A stretch of 64,000 nucleotides of DNA from a virus. The stretch is from the IMG/VR virus record IMGVR_UViG_3300020165_000008, positions 1-64,000 of that record; one strand, 5' to 3'. Position numbers and translations under genes: made by a program. Position 1 is the first letter of the stretch, and each line of letters opens with the position of its first letter. Below are positions 27,001 to 36,314 of this stretch, piece by piece. Below the pieces are notes generated by a model. That model did no database searches. It had not been told where the DNA came from and saw nothing but the letters and a program-made list of their open reading frames with translations.

Positions 27001-30000
27001 CCAAATTGACTGAGAAAGAACGTTGTTTCCTAACGAGTTCAATAAAGGATCTGATGCTCTATCTCTTGTTGACCTTCCAGTACTCCACCAGTTAATTGTA
27101 AATTGCGTTCTTTGTCGGGTTTCTTTTAAATATGTTCTTTCAGTCTTTGGCCAAATGTTTTGCTTATAGGTAATACTTTTTAATTGTGCTAGAGTTCCTA
27201 TGGTATAAGAATCGGAAATATAGTTAAAGTTTGTTTTTTTCTTTCTTCGGATCTCACGAACATTGGTCAGCGCATTAAGTTGCGGATCTGATAGTGGAAG
27301 ATACTCAAGCTCGTTTCCAAATGAGTATTGGAAACTGGATGTAGTGGCGCCAATTAGCAACTGTTGTTTTACAGGATAATGTTCTACTATCGGCGCCATT
27401 GAGATGTTCCTTACCAACTCTATCGGTATTGATACACCTCCCGCCAAACGACGAGAATCAAGATAGCTAAATGATAAAGTATTATTCTCTCTTAGTGATC
27501 TTGCTTGTCTTGTGTCTCCGCCTCTTATTTGGCTAAATGAGTTGTTCCCAAAGATAGAGTTGTTTATTGCGTGTGTATAGACGTGGAAGTTGTCTATACC
27601 AACATTTGGAGCAGTAAGTTCGTTTGTGATTTCTGTGGTTCCCTGATCGACCATCGAGGCATAAAGAGAAGAGGTCAATACTGCACTAGTTGGTGTTGAA
27701 GAACCACTAAATAAACCAGTGAATGCTCTGTTGTCTGTTGTGGTTCTTTCTATGGAGCTGATCAACTCAGCAAACGGAACTGCTTGTGAGGTCGATCCAC
27801 TTGGGACTGTTGCGTTTCTAGAGTATGAGAAAGATCCACTAGATCCGTTTAGAGCACTAGCAACCCAAGAGTAACTGGCTGGAGTTCTTGGGATCTGGTG
27901 TGAAACAAAAAAGTTGTCATAGTTAATCCCTGTTGATTGGCTTATTGGGTTATCATAGATCTTGTGATAAGAGCCAGTTGTGTTGTAGTCAAGTTCTCTT
28001 ACAGCTCCAAAGACAGAGTCGACACCATATTTGCCTCTTCGTCTGGAAAGAAGTATTCTCAATCCATCATTTTGTGTGTGGATGTTTGTATAAACGTTAA
28101 CTCTTGGACCTGTTGAGCCAGTAAAATCATTGTTTCCTGATCCACTTGAGTAAATAACGCTTGTGTTTCGGAAAGGATAGGCATTATAAGGTGAGAGTTC
28201 TTCACCAGTAGGCTCTAAATAGCCACGAGATTGGATCTCAGGGCCTCCAGGAGCAGAGAAGCGGTTTACTATAACCGATTCTACAACGCCTCTTGTGGGC
28301 AGCGTGGCGTTCAAATAGGGTGAAGTTGTTCCTCTGTTTAAACTCCAAACTTCAGCCTCTGTCAAAACTTCTGTGGAGTTATGGCGATACCAGAGATTGT
28401 TCTCGGTTCTTCCGTTAACCATTACAATTTCATAGTTCTTCTTGAAGTTACCAGGGCTTTCAAACGGCCTGTTTTTTATGTTAACAGATCTTTTTGCTAG
28501 CTCTTCACGATATAAAGAACCACGAGGAGTATCAAAGTCGGCCGTTCCATCGATGGTGTAAGATGTTTTTGTAATTTTTAAGTTCTTGACGCCAGCTACT
28601 GCCGCAACCCCACCGGCAAACCCGGCAACTGTAATACGGCCGCCGCCGGTTGTGCTTATCGTGTTGTTGCGCTCTGCCTCGCCCGAATTGAACAACAAGG
28701 TTATGTTAGCTCCCGAACCACCAACGGTTAGAAGACTAGTAAGGTCTGGGTGTGCACTTATTTTACTTCTTGCGGTGGTAGCCGTTGAGCCGGCTCCTCC
28801 ACCAATCTGTATTTGTGTAGTAGAGCCGCCACTTGCGCTAGACTTGAAAATAAAGACAACGGAATCGGTAGAAGTATACGGGATTGTTATTGTATCATTG
28901 TTGTTTGGGTTTGAGTTTAAATTTATTGTGCCGCTGGCCTGGACTGCTGTTACTGTGCCAATTGGTACTGTTTTTACATAAAAACCTTCCGGGCGTGTTC
29001 CAAATGCGTCTGAGCCTTTGTTTAAAGGGACATGTCGGTATTTTCTACCACCGACCCATTGTTGGGTAACCGGAGACTGCATCGGGGCATTGCGGAACTT
29101 TGAGTAGACATCGTCGTGATGGTTGTTGATACCAATGCCTGCTTTGAAGTTATTTGATAAGTCGGCTTGGTAACCCGTATCAACAGAGGATTCCCACATT
29201 GTGTATGGCGCCAACAAAGATCCTTTACCAAGAGAATAGGAACCATCGGGATCGCTAGCGTTCTCAACCTTGAAGTCCATTTTAGTTTTCTTGTTCGGAT
29301 CTATAACATCATTATCATCTTTTAAAGCAGCAACATCATCAGCGTACGAAATAAGATAATCTTCAGACTCTCCATCTACAATCTCTCCGAACTCTTTTAC
29401 TGATGCGTCCCAATAAGTTGCTTCTCTTGTATCTTTTTCATTCTTAAGATCATCAGTAACTAAAGTTTGGGGGGTTGTATAAGAACGGCCAGCAGCTGAC
29501 TGTTTAACCAGCCTTATTTGTTCTCGATCAGCATCAACATCAGCATCACCAGAAGACACAACAGGGTTAGTGCGTTTAACTTTGTCCTTCCACCAGGCAG
29601 TATGGCTGCTTTGGTCTTCGGGTGATGGGCTTACACTTTGAACCGGAGCCAGGGTATACTCTGTCGGAATTCGCTCGGAGACGCCGCCCATTTGTGAGAT
29701 GGTCATTGACGACGCCGTTGAGCCGGCGCCAGCTATCGGATCTCGGTCCATCGTTTCTAGAGTCGGGAACTTGGTTTGGTATTTGTTTCTTTCAAGAACG
29801 TGCGATTCTATAACGTTAAATACATCTTCATTATAGTCCGCAGCTGCAGGTATGAACTGCCCGACAAGCGCCTGGACTGCGCTGTCAATCCATTTATAGA
29901 AGTGTAGGAAGTCCTCAACATCAACGTCGTTTGCAACGTTCTTAAAGAACCTCTCTCTTAGGAATCTTAGGTTTTTGTATTCTTTTTTATAACGATCTGA

Positions 30001-33000
30001 CGGCTGAGCAAAGTTTGATGCTAGTTCCTTGACAGAGCCAAACATTTTTAGCATTTCTTCATTGATGCCTGCTTGCGCACTTTTCTCTACTGTGCTTACA
30101 AATGAAACAAAACGTGAGTTTAGGCCGTATTTTTCATCTTCTGTTGTCTTGATCTGAATCAAATTGTCAGAGTTGTAGCCATCAAACTCTACAGGTGAGT
30201 AAGAGTCAATAAATAAGGTCTGAACAACATCTGTCGATGATACCGGAAACTCGTATGATGTGGCTGGATGGTGATACCCGGCTATTTTATTGACGAACGT
30301 TCCTCTTGATCTTCTCTCGGCCGAACCAGAGGTTGAGTCTAGCACCTCAATCAATCCGGACGCATCTGTTGTGGTGATTTTGTCAAACTGCCAATTAAGA
30401 GCAAGATAGTCAGTTGGCGCTAGATCTCCTTGTCTTACGGAACTAGTTAAAGAATAGGAATTGTTTAACCTTGTCGAAGACCCATAGTTTAGGAAGTCTT
30501 GGGCATGGCTTTTTTGTTCGTCGGCTGTTAGGTTTCTAAGCCAAAATCTCAAACCAGCATTTTTAACGTCTGAGCTATTTACCGTTCCAGCAGTAAAGTT
30601 TGTTCGCTCTGCGCCTATGTAGGCCTTTTGGTTGGTCTGTAGGAATGAAAGTGCTGTTGCTCGACTTACTGATGAAGAAACAACAAAAGACTCATTTAGG
30701 TTGTTTCCTATATAAGAGTATCCGCTAAAGACTAGGTCATAATCAGGAACTGACGAGGAAGGAAATAAAATGTTTTGCGGCTCCAACTGGACCGAGAAGT
30801 ACCAGTCGCTGTTGTTGTATACATTGTAGAAATTAGAAGATGTCAGAGCGGTGACACCCACTACAGAAGAGCTTAGCTCAAAGTATACTTTTTCGGCAAG
30901 AAAGTTATTTTTAACCGTTCTTACGAAAGCACTGGCAGCTGATGTGGACTCCCAAGTGTTGTATGGCGCTGACGTTTCATCAATGTCGTGAAAACCAAAA
31001 AGAGAAGAAACTAAAAAGTTTGGTATAAGATCAGTGTCTGTATTTTCATCTATTTTTGGGAATCGAACAAAAGATTCTACACATAATGCATTTTTATCTG
31101 ATGAAGAACTTATGTATCCTAGTTCGTTTGAGGTTGAGCCGGTTTGGTAAACAACGGCATCTCTAAAGTTTTTCTTGGAAAAGTCAATAAACCTTATACT
31201 TTGATTGCTGTAAGATTTTTCGTCTTCTAATACTAGTTTCTCACTGGTTATGTAGGTCTTGGCAGAAACTAGCTCTTCACCGACTCCCATAGTGTGGAGA
31301 ACGTTTCGTATTGCTTCTCTTGTGCCTTTCTGCTTTACTAGATCCGCTAAGTTGTTATAAATGTTTTGATAAATAAGGTTCTTTAGATCGAACAGATCTG
31401 ATTCTAAAGCATCTCCTGCTGTCTTTTGAGAAAGATCTTCTAATACTGTTCTCTCGACAAAGAAGTCGGGTGCTATCATTCCTCTTTCGGTCAAGAGGCG
31501 TTCCGCAAAAGGATTTGGCTTATCGTCTAGTGCGTCAGTTTGTGAAGAGTATTCTATGTCCTTTAGTTCTCTAAGAGACTGAACTTGTAGTTGGGCCGTG
31601 TCAAAATAACTTGCGGCTGCTTGTGCTAGTTGGAGCAGCTTCTCTCCACTTTCTAAGTCTTCATCGATAATCCAATCAGGGAATGAATAGTAAATGTTTG
31701 ATGAGTTATTTAGATCGTGGCGCTTTCCTTTCTCTAGGGAATCATTATAATAAGTGGTATAAAGAGCGTTTGTGGTTCTTAGGATTGGATCTTTAAACTC
31801 TTTCTCGGCGGCAGAGGCTGAAACAATCGCTGAGCCTATGTTGCGTGAGTTGGAGGTATAGCCGATCCAAGTGCCATTAGAGATACGTCCTGAATAGTCT
31901 AGGACAGTTGCATCCGTTGTGGCATCTCCCGTTATTCCTTCGTTAAACTTAAAGTAAACACCAAGATCTGTGTTTGCGTCGTCTGTATTAGTGCCACCAT
32001 AGACGTTTGTATACCAGTTTCTTTCTATGTCTCGCTCAGTTCTAGTAGTTTTCCAGTATCTAAACTCGTCAATTGAACCTGAAAGCTTGCCAGAGCCGGT
32101 TGTTGCGGTAGAGCCAGAAGGGTTTGTTATAAGTGCGCCAACAAAAGCGTTTAGTGTACCAGAAACATTCCCAAAGTCTGTTCCATAGGCCGCAGAGGAG
32201 TCTAATTCGCCGTTTTTATAAAGCTTTATGGTGCTTTTTGATGTCGCAAAAGCAAAGTGGGTCCACCCTTGGTTGTCAAAAGAATCAGTAGTTGTATAGT
32301 CCCCTAGTAAGACCTCTTGCCTGTTGGATCCAGAGTGCACAATGGCTCTGAAGGCCTTATGAGAAGCGAAACTGCCGGCGCTTGAGGTGTTTATTTCGAT
32401 TCTAAACCGGCCATAGTTTTCATTGGCTACACCAGATGTGCCGCTTACCTCGTTGTTCCAGAGATCAAAGACAACCTCTCGGATTTGGTGATCGACAATA
32501 CTTTTTTTGAGCCAGAACTCAACCGTGGCACCTTTTGTGTCTAGGTTTAGCGCTAAATTTGAGTTTCTTTGTTTAGACGGGTCATAAATGTTGCCGCCGG
32601 CGTATGTGTTGCCAGGGCCTGCGTTTGGGCCGCCCTTGATAGAGATGTATTCTAAGCTTTCATCTAAACGATAATTGTCGGGCGATACTGATACTTTTGT
32701 ACCCCAACCATTTGCGGCGAAGATACCATAGCCATTAGACCTGGGGTATTCATTCTCAAAGACATATAAGTCAAAGTAGGTTGAGTCATTATACCATTCG
32801 GTCAACTCTTTTTTAGAACCATCATAAGGATAGTTGTTGATAACTCTTGACGTAGCATCTTTATAATACTGTTCAGCAAGACCGTAAAAAGCAAAGTTTT
32901 CCGGCTTAGAAAAGTCAACGTTGGGGATAAACCTTGTTCTTTGCTTTTCTAACTCATCAAGATACTCAAACGACTCAAAGTCTATCCCTTCCTTGTTTTC

Positions 33001-33060
33001 TAGGTCGGTTAATGAGTTATTCGAAAAAGAATTGTTTTCAAAATACTTTTTTATTGTCAT
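24031..33060 (-). CDS. Giant virion protein (3009 aa) with LamG-type and beta-sandwich domains
   Basis: Very long strand-rich protein, rich in Ser/Thr/Asn. Residues about 175-350 form a LamG/concanavalin-like domain (KGATVEFWLKK, GWTHFAFATSKSTIKLYKNG, SGSIDEFRYWKT), usually sugar-binding. Two similar inserted beta domains follow, about 1370-1497 (TINLNSNPNNNDTITIPYTS..., ending TISTTGGGRITVAGF) and 2603-2723 (THVITVNGAPVTAGKKLTIS..., ending TLTAIAPGKFPSFS). A segment around 1260-1340 (SNNFKAGIGINNHHDDVYSK..., RKYRHVPLNKG) resembles conserved parts of uncultured marine phage proteins. It probably forms a large baseplate or adsorption structure that meets host glycans; a tape-measure role is unlikely because coiled coil is scarce. 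It starts at TAATG, with a late-type motif 41 nt upstream. Confidence 0.82.
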   Translation of the reverse strand: MTIKKYFENNSFSNNSLTDLENKEGIDFESFEYLDELEKQRTRFIPNVDFSKPENFAFYGLAEQYYKDATSRVINNYPYDGSKKELTEWYNDSTYFDLYVFENEYPRSNGYGIFAANGWGTKVSVSPDNYRLDESLEYISIKGGPNAGPGNTYAGGNIYDPSKQRNSNLALNLDTKGATVEFWLKKSIVDHQIREVVFDLWNNEVSGTSGVANENYGRFRIEINTSSAGSFASHKAFRAIVHSGSNRQEVLLGDYTTTDSFDNQGWTHFAFATSKSTIKLYKNGELDSSAAYGTDFGNVSGTLNAFVGALITNPSGSTATTGSGKLSGSIDEFRYWKTTRTERDIERNWYTNVYGGTNTDDANTDLGVYFKFNEGITGDATTDATVLDYSGRISNGTWIGYTSNSRNIGSAIVSASAAEKEFKDPILRTTNALYTTYYNDSLEKGKRHDLNNSSNIYYSFPDWIIDEDLESGEKLLQLAQAAASYFDTAQLQVQSLRELKDIEYSSQTDALDDKPNPFAERLLTERGMIAPDFFVERTVLEDLSQKTAGDALESDLFDLKNLIYQNIYNNLADLVKQKGTREAIRNVLHTMGVGEELVSAKTYITSEKLVLEDEKSYSNQSIRFIDFSKKNFRDAVVYQTGSTSNELGYISSSSDKNALCVESFVRFPKIDENTDTDLIPNFLVSSLFGFHDIDETSAPYNTWESTSAASAFVRTVKNNFLAEKVYFELSSSVVGVTALTSSNFYNVYNNSDWYFSVQLEPQNILFPSSSVPDYDLVFSGYSYIGNNLNESFVVSSSVSRATALSFLQTNQKAYIGAERTNFTAGTVNSSDVKNAGLRFWLRNLTADEQKSHAQDFLNYGSSTRLNNSYSLTSSVRQGDLAPTDYLALNWQFDKITTTDASGLIEVLDSTSGSAERRSRGTFVNKIAGYHHPATSYEFPVSSTDVVQTLFIDSYSPVEFDGYNSDNLIQIKTTEDEKYGLNSRFVSFVSTVEKSAQAGINEEMLKMFGSVKELASNFAQPSDRYKKEYKNLRFLRERFFKNVANDVDVEDFLHFYKWIDSAVQALVGQFIPAAADYNEDVFNVIESHVLERNKYQTKFPTLETMDRDPIAGAGSTASSMTISQMGGVSERIPTEYTLAPVQSVSPSPEDQSSHTAWWKDKVKRTNPVVSSGDADVDADREQIRLVKQSAAGRSYTTPQTLVTDDLKNEKDTREATYWDASVKEFGEIVDGESEDYLISYADDVAALKDDNDVIDPNKKTKMDFKVENASDPDGSYSLGKGSLLAPYTMWESSVDTGYQADLSNNFKAGIGINNHHDDVYSKFRNAPMQSPVTQQWVGGRKYRHVPLNKGSDAFGTRPEGFYVKTVPIGTVTAVQASGTINLNSNPNNNDTITIPYTSTDSVVFIFKSSASGGSTTQIQIGGGAGSTATTARSKISAHPDLTSLLTVGGSGANITLLFNSGEAERNNTISTTGGGRITVAGFAGGVAAVAGVKNLKITKTSYTIDGTADFDTPRGSLYREELAKRSVNIKNRPFESPGNFKKNYEIVMVNGRTENNLWYRHNSTEVLTEAEVWSLNRGTTSPYLNATLPTRGVVESVIVNRFSAPGGPEIQSRGYLEPTGEELSPYNAYPFRNTSVIYSSGSGNNDFTGSTGPRVNVYTNIHTQNDGLRILLSRRRGKYGVDSVFGAVRELDYNTTGSYHKIYDNPISQSTGINYDNFFVSHQIPRTPASYSWVASALNGSSGSFSYSRNATVPSGSTSQAVPFAELISSIERTTTDNRAFTGLFSGSSTPTSAVLTSSLYASMVDQGTTEITNELTAPNVGIDNFHVYTHAINNSIFGNNSFSQIRGGDTRQARSLRENNTLSFSYLDSRRLAGGVSIPIELVRNISMAPIVEHYPVKQQLLIGATTSSFQYSFGNELEYLPLSDPQLNALTNVREIRRKKKTNFNYISDSYTIGTLAQLKSITYKQNIWPKTERTYLKETRQRTQFTINWWSTGRSTRDRASDPLLNSLGNNVLSQSIWVLDGVSDVDNQPKDLFDYSGSYAEIDLYSRKNLFSAGELNNNTQLSYLIVGMPTGQTLGSQPFVNNHWKKLYMDSQIRPGVQYARDFTSFTGSLIFSASAAPGNNVDYFVPHQTVGGTPWSAAEEAGKEPFYYENYDAYIQEAKSAGKEYSVIPEFRISETIDQILAGEEGESTILSPMLSITGGFVADDTENNFYADYTNSDFLKYFNIIKDKHDSAGIENQGTLRLSCEAIKKFLPYEGFYPAQRVVQLGTLFSQSFSDVITISGEGNPYDTGASNLNNGGSFRTAMAPFYSPGILCNSIKSGISVGYPVFTSSFDPELNVTGTYLSNSSGTSVYDDEGPRISGSFNYRLPFESITDPLAYITTMVDSEPDPTAIIISTASYDSSRGGSPLYSFAINNFLAETMNLFLKNRSVSSLVSAGENDFSFDPRKEYRMKVRVFEEDMDIYSGSKSYGPAMDDSLSLNGTRASHLPFLPPYDIGSTTEEEGIELVFNPTSDNHSVDFILGNLTESFTIYEDLSTSPGVSLALDGRTKITDSIQLNRKVKVGDSSRAVPSAPEYAISIQPKWESPVLDFSHRTASISVASNTQATHVITVNGAPVTAGKKLTISDGFSDVEYTFVSGTPGDYEIQRTSGTGTQAQNILDAILVNNSSIKSNFTAARVSNVVTLTAIAPGKFPSFSSSTNFSGIDMASTNGTGFYNGSSKADNYYVGMWHQYGQIPTGSGRMDQGIKMQITEPILTDTTGSLAEALGFTNQPVKLGEIADSRTVKEAIVAIPYTVVEGEKRLFPINPAELQSAISFVKHGGERPTIRDEYINLARKGHEFVLPPKYDFFYNLLQPDNPEGVLPFAMFVFDFNMKLNRQDLADIWQNLPPTSTSGKKDLTSGFDKEESIVNVAYGEAGSWFPEGLPTDTRWMVFKVKQRAAYDYYEQVRNSSLAKGLRERVNVQGAFVDPTYSYNWPYDFFSFVELAKINTALEITNTTDVSGSS

Positions 33061-34481
33061 TATTCGTCTACTCTAAACTTAAAGCCAGTTGGGTATTCAT
33101 TATAAATAGTTCCTTCTTTAATAATGAACTTGAATTCATAGAGGTACCCCGCTTCTAAGCTAGAGAAGTCAAAATCGAAATAAGAGCCTTGCTTATCGTA
33201 AGACAAAAGAGTGTGTTCTACTGAGCCTGTGCCATACTGAACAACATCAGCATTATCAACCTTTCTTACTACTTTATAGTAGATGTTGTCGACAAAATAG
33301 TTTTCTATTGCTGTGCTCGCCACCGTATAAACAGTTGGGGACCAGTTGCGTTTTCTAGTAAAGAGCCTTACCCTTGTGTCTATTCCTGTTCGACTATAAA
33401 TGTCTTGTAAGTTTGTAATAGAAAGAATTAAAGGTTCTATTTTATTATCTTCTTGCGCATTATAAGTTTTTAGCTCTATTGTGCCTGTGTGGAAACAAGT
33501 TGAGTAATCTGCGTTAAACCATCGATCATACACTGTTGACGAAGTTGTGTTCAGATCAAATGAGCAAGAATAAAGACCAGTATCAGCATAGCCGCCAGTC
33601 ACTGGATAACTAACAGATACTGCTGAGTTTAGTTCTGTGCCGCCTGACTCAGCATCAAAAATTTTTACATAAATCGGGCCGGTTCCTATTGCTGGAATGT
33701 TTTTTGCGATACCACGAAAGTTGTTATAAAGATAAACAGTATGAAGATTTTCTGTTGATAACATTGAGGATGAAACATAAAAGTCTCCTCTTTGATCCTT
33801 CACAGAAGAGTCCCAACGAGCTTCTATTGTTGGGCGTTTAAAGAAAAACTCTGATGATCGAGCAAAGAACTTTTTCGTGTAATAAGAGTCAGAGTCTGTT
33901 TCCAAAGAGCCTGAGAGTCTTACAATAACTCCATAATTTGCTACGGTGCTATCAATCCAATCCTCTACAAGGTCTGAAATATCAGCTGATAAATCCTCAG
34001 TTCCTTCTGTTAGGCGATAAGTTTTATTGTAAGTGGCTGAATCAAGAAAGTCACCACCTGCTGTTGTCCAGGCGGCAGTGGTGGAAGCGGAAACCCAGCT
34101 TGACTCGCCCAGATCTTTGTATTCGTCCATATCCATTCCACGACCTTCGTCCCACTCCCGAGAGACTGTTTGAACTATTAGATCGACGTTTCTCGGTGTT
34201 GTGAATGGGGTCTTAGCATTGAATAAGTTGAGATAAAATGAAACGGATCCAGAGGCAGGAATCTGACCGTTGGTCCTTGCTGTGTTTATTTCTGCGGTGT
34301 CAAACTCAAATAAGGCACGGCTTTGTTCTACTGACGAGGTTGTTATGTTGCCATAGAGCTTAAAGATCTCAACAGAGTCTGCTAGACCCATGTTAGAACC
34401 GGTTGCCCTTGTTGTGCCACCAAACTTTGAGGCGTTTGTTATTGTATTGTCTTTATTTGCAAAAAACTTTTTATAAGCCAT
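33060..34481 (-). CDS. Virion structural protein with DNRLRE-like N-terminal domain
   Basis: 473 aa. The first roughly 240 residues (SVEIFKLYGNITTSSVEQSR... ALFEFD, later SADISDLVEDWIDSTVANYGVIV and FFARSSEFFFKRPTIEARW) have the pattern of DNRLRE-like beta-sandwich domains: a strand with an Ala/Leu-F-F/D element, the VxxWxDSxxxNYGxxV stretch and an ARSSE...RPxIEARW end. The C-terminal half holds further beta domains (VYDRWFNADYSTCFHTGTIEL; YLYEFKFIIKEGT). Such proteins are extracellular or virion surface parts. It is coupled by TAATG to both the gp6-like gene upstream and the giant gene downstream. Confidence 0.78.
   Translation of the reverse strand: MAYKKFFANKDNTITNASKFGGTTRATGSNMGLADSVEIFKLYGNITTSSVEQSRALFEFDTAEINTARTNGQIPASGSVSFYLNLFNAKTPFTTPRNVDLIVQTVSREWDEGRGMDMDEYKDLGESSWVSASTTAAWTTAGGDFLDSATYNKTYRLTEGTEDLSADISDLVEDWIDSTVANYGVIVRLSGSLETDSDSYYTKKFFARSSEFFFKRPTIEARWDSSVKDQRGDFYVSSSMLSTENLHTVYLYNNFRGIAKNIPAIGTGPIYVKIFDAESGGTELNSAVSVSYPVTGGYADTGLYSCSFDLNTTSSTVYDRWFNADYSTCFHTGTIELKTYNAQEDNKIEPLILSITNLQDIYSRTGIDTRVRLFTRKRNWSPTVYTVASTAIENYFVDNIYYKVVRKVDNADVVQYGTGSVEHTLLSYDKQGSYFDFDFSSLEAGYLYEFKFIIKEGTIYNEYPTGFKFRVDE
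33101..33111 (-). promoter_or_regulatory. Late-type motif upstream of the giant virion gene
   Basis: The coding strand reads GAACTATTTATAATG, inside the last codons of the 473-aa gene and 41 nt before the ATG at 33060. It is the only one of the five exact copies within a coding sequence; its position would give the giant gene its own late transcript with an untranslated leader of about 30 nt. Confidence 0.5.
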
Positions 34482-36295
34482 TATCTTACCTCTCCGTTGA
34501 TATCTTGATTTGGAAACTTAACTTCCCAAATAACATTTTTTGGTATAAAGATCTTCCTACCATCAGATGAATAGTTTGCGTTTAGATTGTATACAGTTGA
34601 GGAATAATCTGCTCCTGTTTTTCTTTCCAAGAAAAGTTTTATAACATCAGCAATACCTTCTGTTTCGTTAATAACATTCGCAAGCTTTGTTACTTGAACC
34701 GACTCGCCTATTTCATTTGGGTTTTGCCGTAGGTATCTAGTGAGGTCCCTTTTAACTCGTGCCAAGACAGAAGCTTTGTCATACCCTTCTTCAGCTACGG
34801 CAACAAAGTCTACTTTAACATTTACGATTTTTGCAGAAAAGATGTCAACTGAATCGTTTATTAGTTTGTATCTAGCCAACCACGCTTTAGTGTTGTTGAA
34901 CATTGAATCGGTAGGTGTAGATAACTTTCCGGAATCATCCTCTGACAAAATAAATAAGTTTATATTATTTTTCAAACTTGCAGAATCTTTATAAGCCGCA
35001 ACTCGTTTGACCCCTCCGAGACCAGAAGGCATTGCTGATAGCAGGGCTTTATAGTCGGCTGTTGTTACCGCTCTGTTTTGTGCGAATAAGGAGTTAGAAG
35101 CAAGAACTTTTATGTCACTAGTTGTTAGCGGAGATAGGTCACCGGTGATAGGCTCCTCGTTGGTGACTTCTAGACTGTTTATTACTTGTGATTTTAAACT
35201 ATCGCTAGTCGCATCGTCAGTAAACTTAAAATAAGGTCTTGCAATTGCGTTTAGAGTGCCGGCGGCAATGTTGACATTAGCATTGGTGTTCTCTCTATAC
35301 ACCACGTTAAGAACTGTATTTGCTGGAGAGATTCCAAACTTGCCACTCTTAAGAAGAACGTTTGGATCGAAGGAAGTGTCTGAAATGTATTCTTTGCCGA
35401 ATAAATCTAATGTTTTCTTGCTTGGTATAATTGTTTTTTCTTGGCTCTCGACATTTTCTTCTGATCCATATCCAAACCTAAGATAAACAGATCCTTGTTC
35501 TCGAAGCAATTCAAATCTTCTTGGGGTTGCTTTTGGTTGTAGGAGGTATTTTACATACGCTTTATCTGGACCATTGTTAGGTACTTGTCTATAGATTGTA
35601 TCCTGCGCCAAGTTCGGAACTTCAAAATATTCGTTGTTGTTTGAGTCTGTGACAGAAAGTATCTCAATAATGTTGTTGTTGTTTAATCTAATTTTCTGAA
35701 AAGGCTTGAAGTTGCCAACAGTTCTTTGCAGAACTGAATTCTTTCCAGAAACAACACGGCCGAATGCTTTTATCGCAAACCTGGTTGGCCGACCGGTTTC
35801 GTCGTCCCTCTCAGCTACAACGACTTCGTTATTGAGATTAGAAAAGTCAACAGCTGTTGAGAGAGTAAATGCTATTCCGGATGACGATCTAAGCGATGTC
35901 CCTCTAGATAAAACAGGAGCATAACTATAGTTTGGCGCTGCGCCGCCTTCTAGGTCGCTGGAGGTTATTGCCGGGACTAAAATGTAAAACGAGCAAATAC
36001 CAGTTGATGTTTTGTTTGGCTGATATCGATAACCCATTTGCCTAGCGATCTTTATTATGTTCTCAAACTCGCCGGCGGTGTCTAAAAAAGACTCGTTAAC
36101 AGAATAGTCTAAGTAAAAAGAAAGAATGTCACCAACATAAGCAGTGGTGTCAAGAACCATTGAGCCAAAGCCGGCTTCTTGGAAGTCTTGGAAAGTATCC
36201 GGATAATATCTTTTAATGAAAGATACTAAATCCTGCTTAATTGTATCAAATTCTCTTGATGTGTAGCGTATCGCTGGTTTTGTGACCTTTGACAT
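34481..36295 (-). CDS. 6: Baseplate wedge protein, gp6-like (baseplate J family)
   Basis: 604 aa. The N-terminus has the family's typical pattern: RYTSREFDTIKQDLVSFIKR, YYPDTFQDFQEAGFGSMVLD, then TAYVGDILSFYLDYSVNESFLDTA and IARQMGYRYQ. A later ADYKALLSAMPSGLGGVKRVAAYKD element and the strand-rich C-terminus (VNVKVDFVAVAEEGYD) also fit. gp6 forms the ring of the T4 baseplate wedge and joins with gp25 and gp53 to trigger sheath contraction; finding it next to gp25 establishes a contractile tail. It has a strong ribosome binding site (GAGGAGAAACCAA). T4 gp6 is 660 aa, so it is full length. Confidence 0.93.
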   Translation of the reverse strand: MSKVTKPAIRYTSREFDTIKQDLVSFIKRYYPDTFQDFQEAGFGSMVLDTTAYVGDILSFYLDYSVNESFLDTAGEFENIIKIARQMGYRYQPNKTSTGICSFYILVPAITSSDLEGGAAPNYSYAPVLSRGTSLRSSSGIAFTLSTAVDFSNLNNEVVVAERDDETGRPTRFAIKAFGRVVSGKNSVLQRTVGNFKPFQKIRLNNNNIIEILSVTDSNNNEYFEVPNLAQDTIYRQVPNNGPDKAYVKYLLQPKATPRRFELLREQGSVYLRFGYGSEENVESQEKTIIPSKKTLDLFGKEYISDTSFDPNVLLKSGKFGISPANTVLNVVYRENTNANVNIAAGTLNAIARPYFKFTDDATSDSLKSQVINSLEVTNEEPITGDLSPLTTSDIKVLASNSLFAQNRAVTTADYKALLSAMPSGLGGVKRVAAYKDSASLKNNINLFILSEDDSGKLSTPTDSMFNNTKAWLARYKLINDSVDIFSAKIVNVKVDFVAVAEEGYDKASVLARVKRDLTRYLRQNPNEIGESVQVTKLANVINETEGIADVIKLFLERKTGADYSSTVYNLNANYSSDGRKIFIPKNVIWEVKFPNQDINGEVR

Positions 36296-36314
36296 TTGGT
36301 TTCTCCTCTAGGGC

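Noticed and set aside
24031-33060. Calling the 3009-aa protein the tape measure on length alone
   Set aside because: It is strand-rich, with LamG and other beta domains and little coiled coil.
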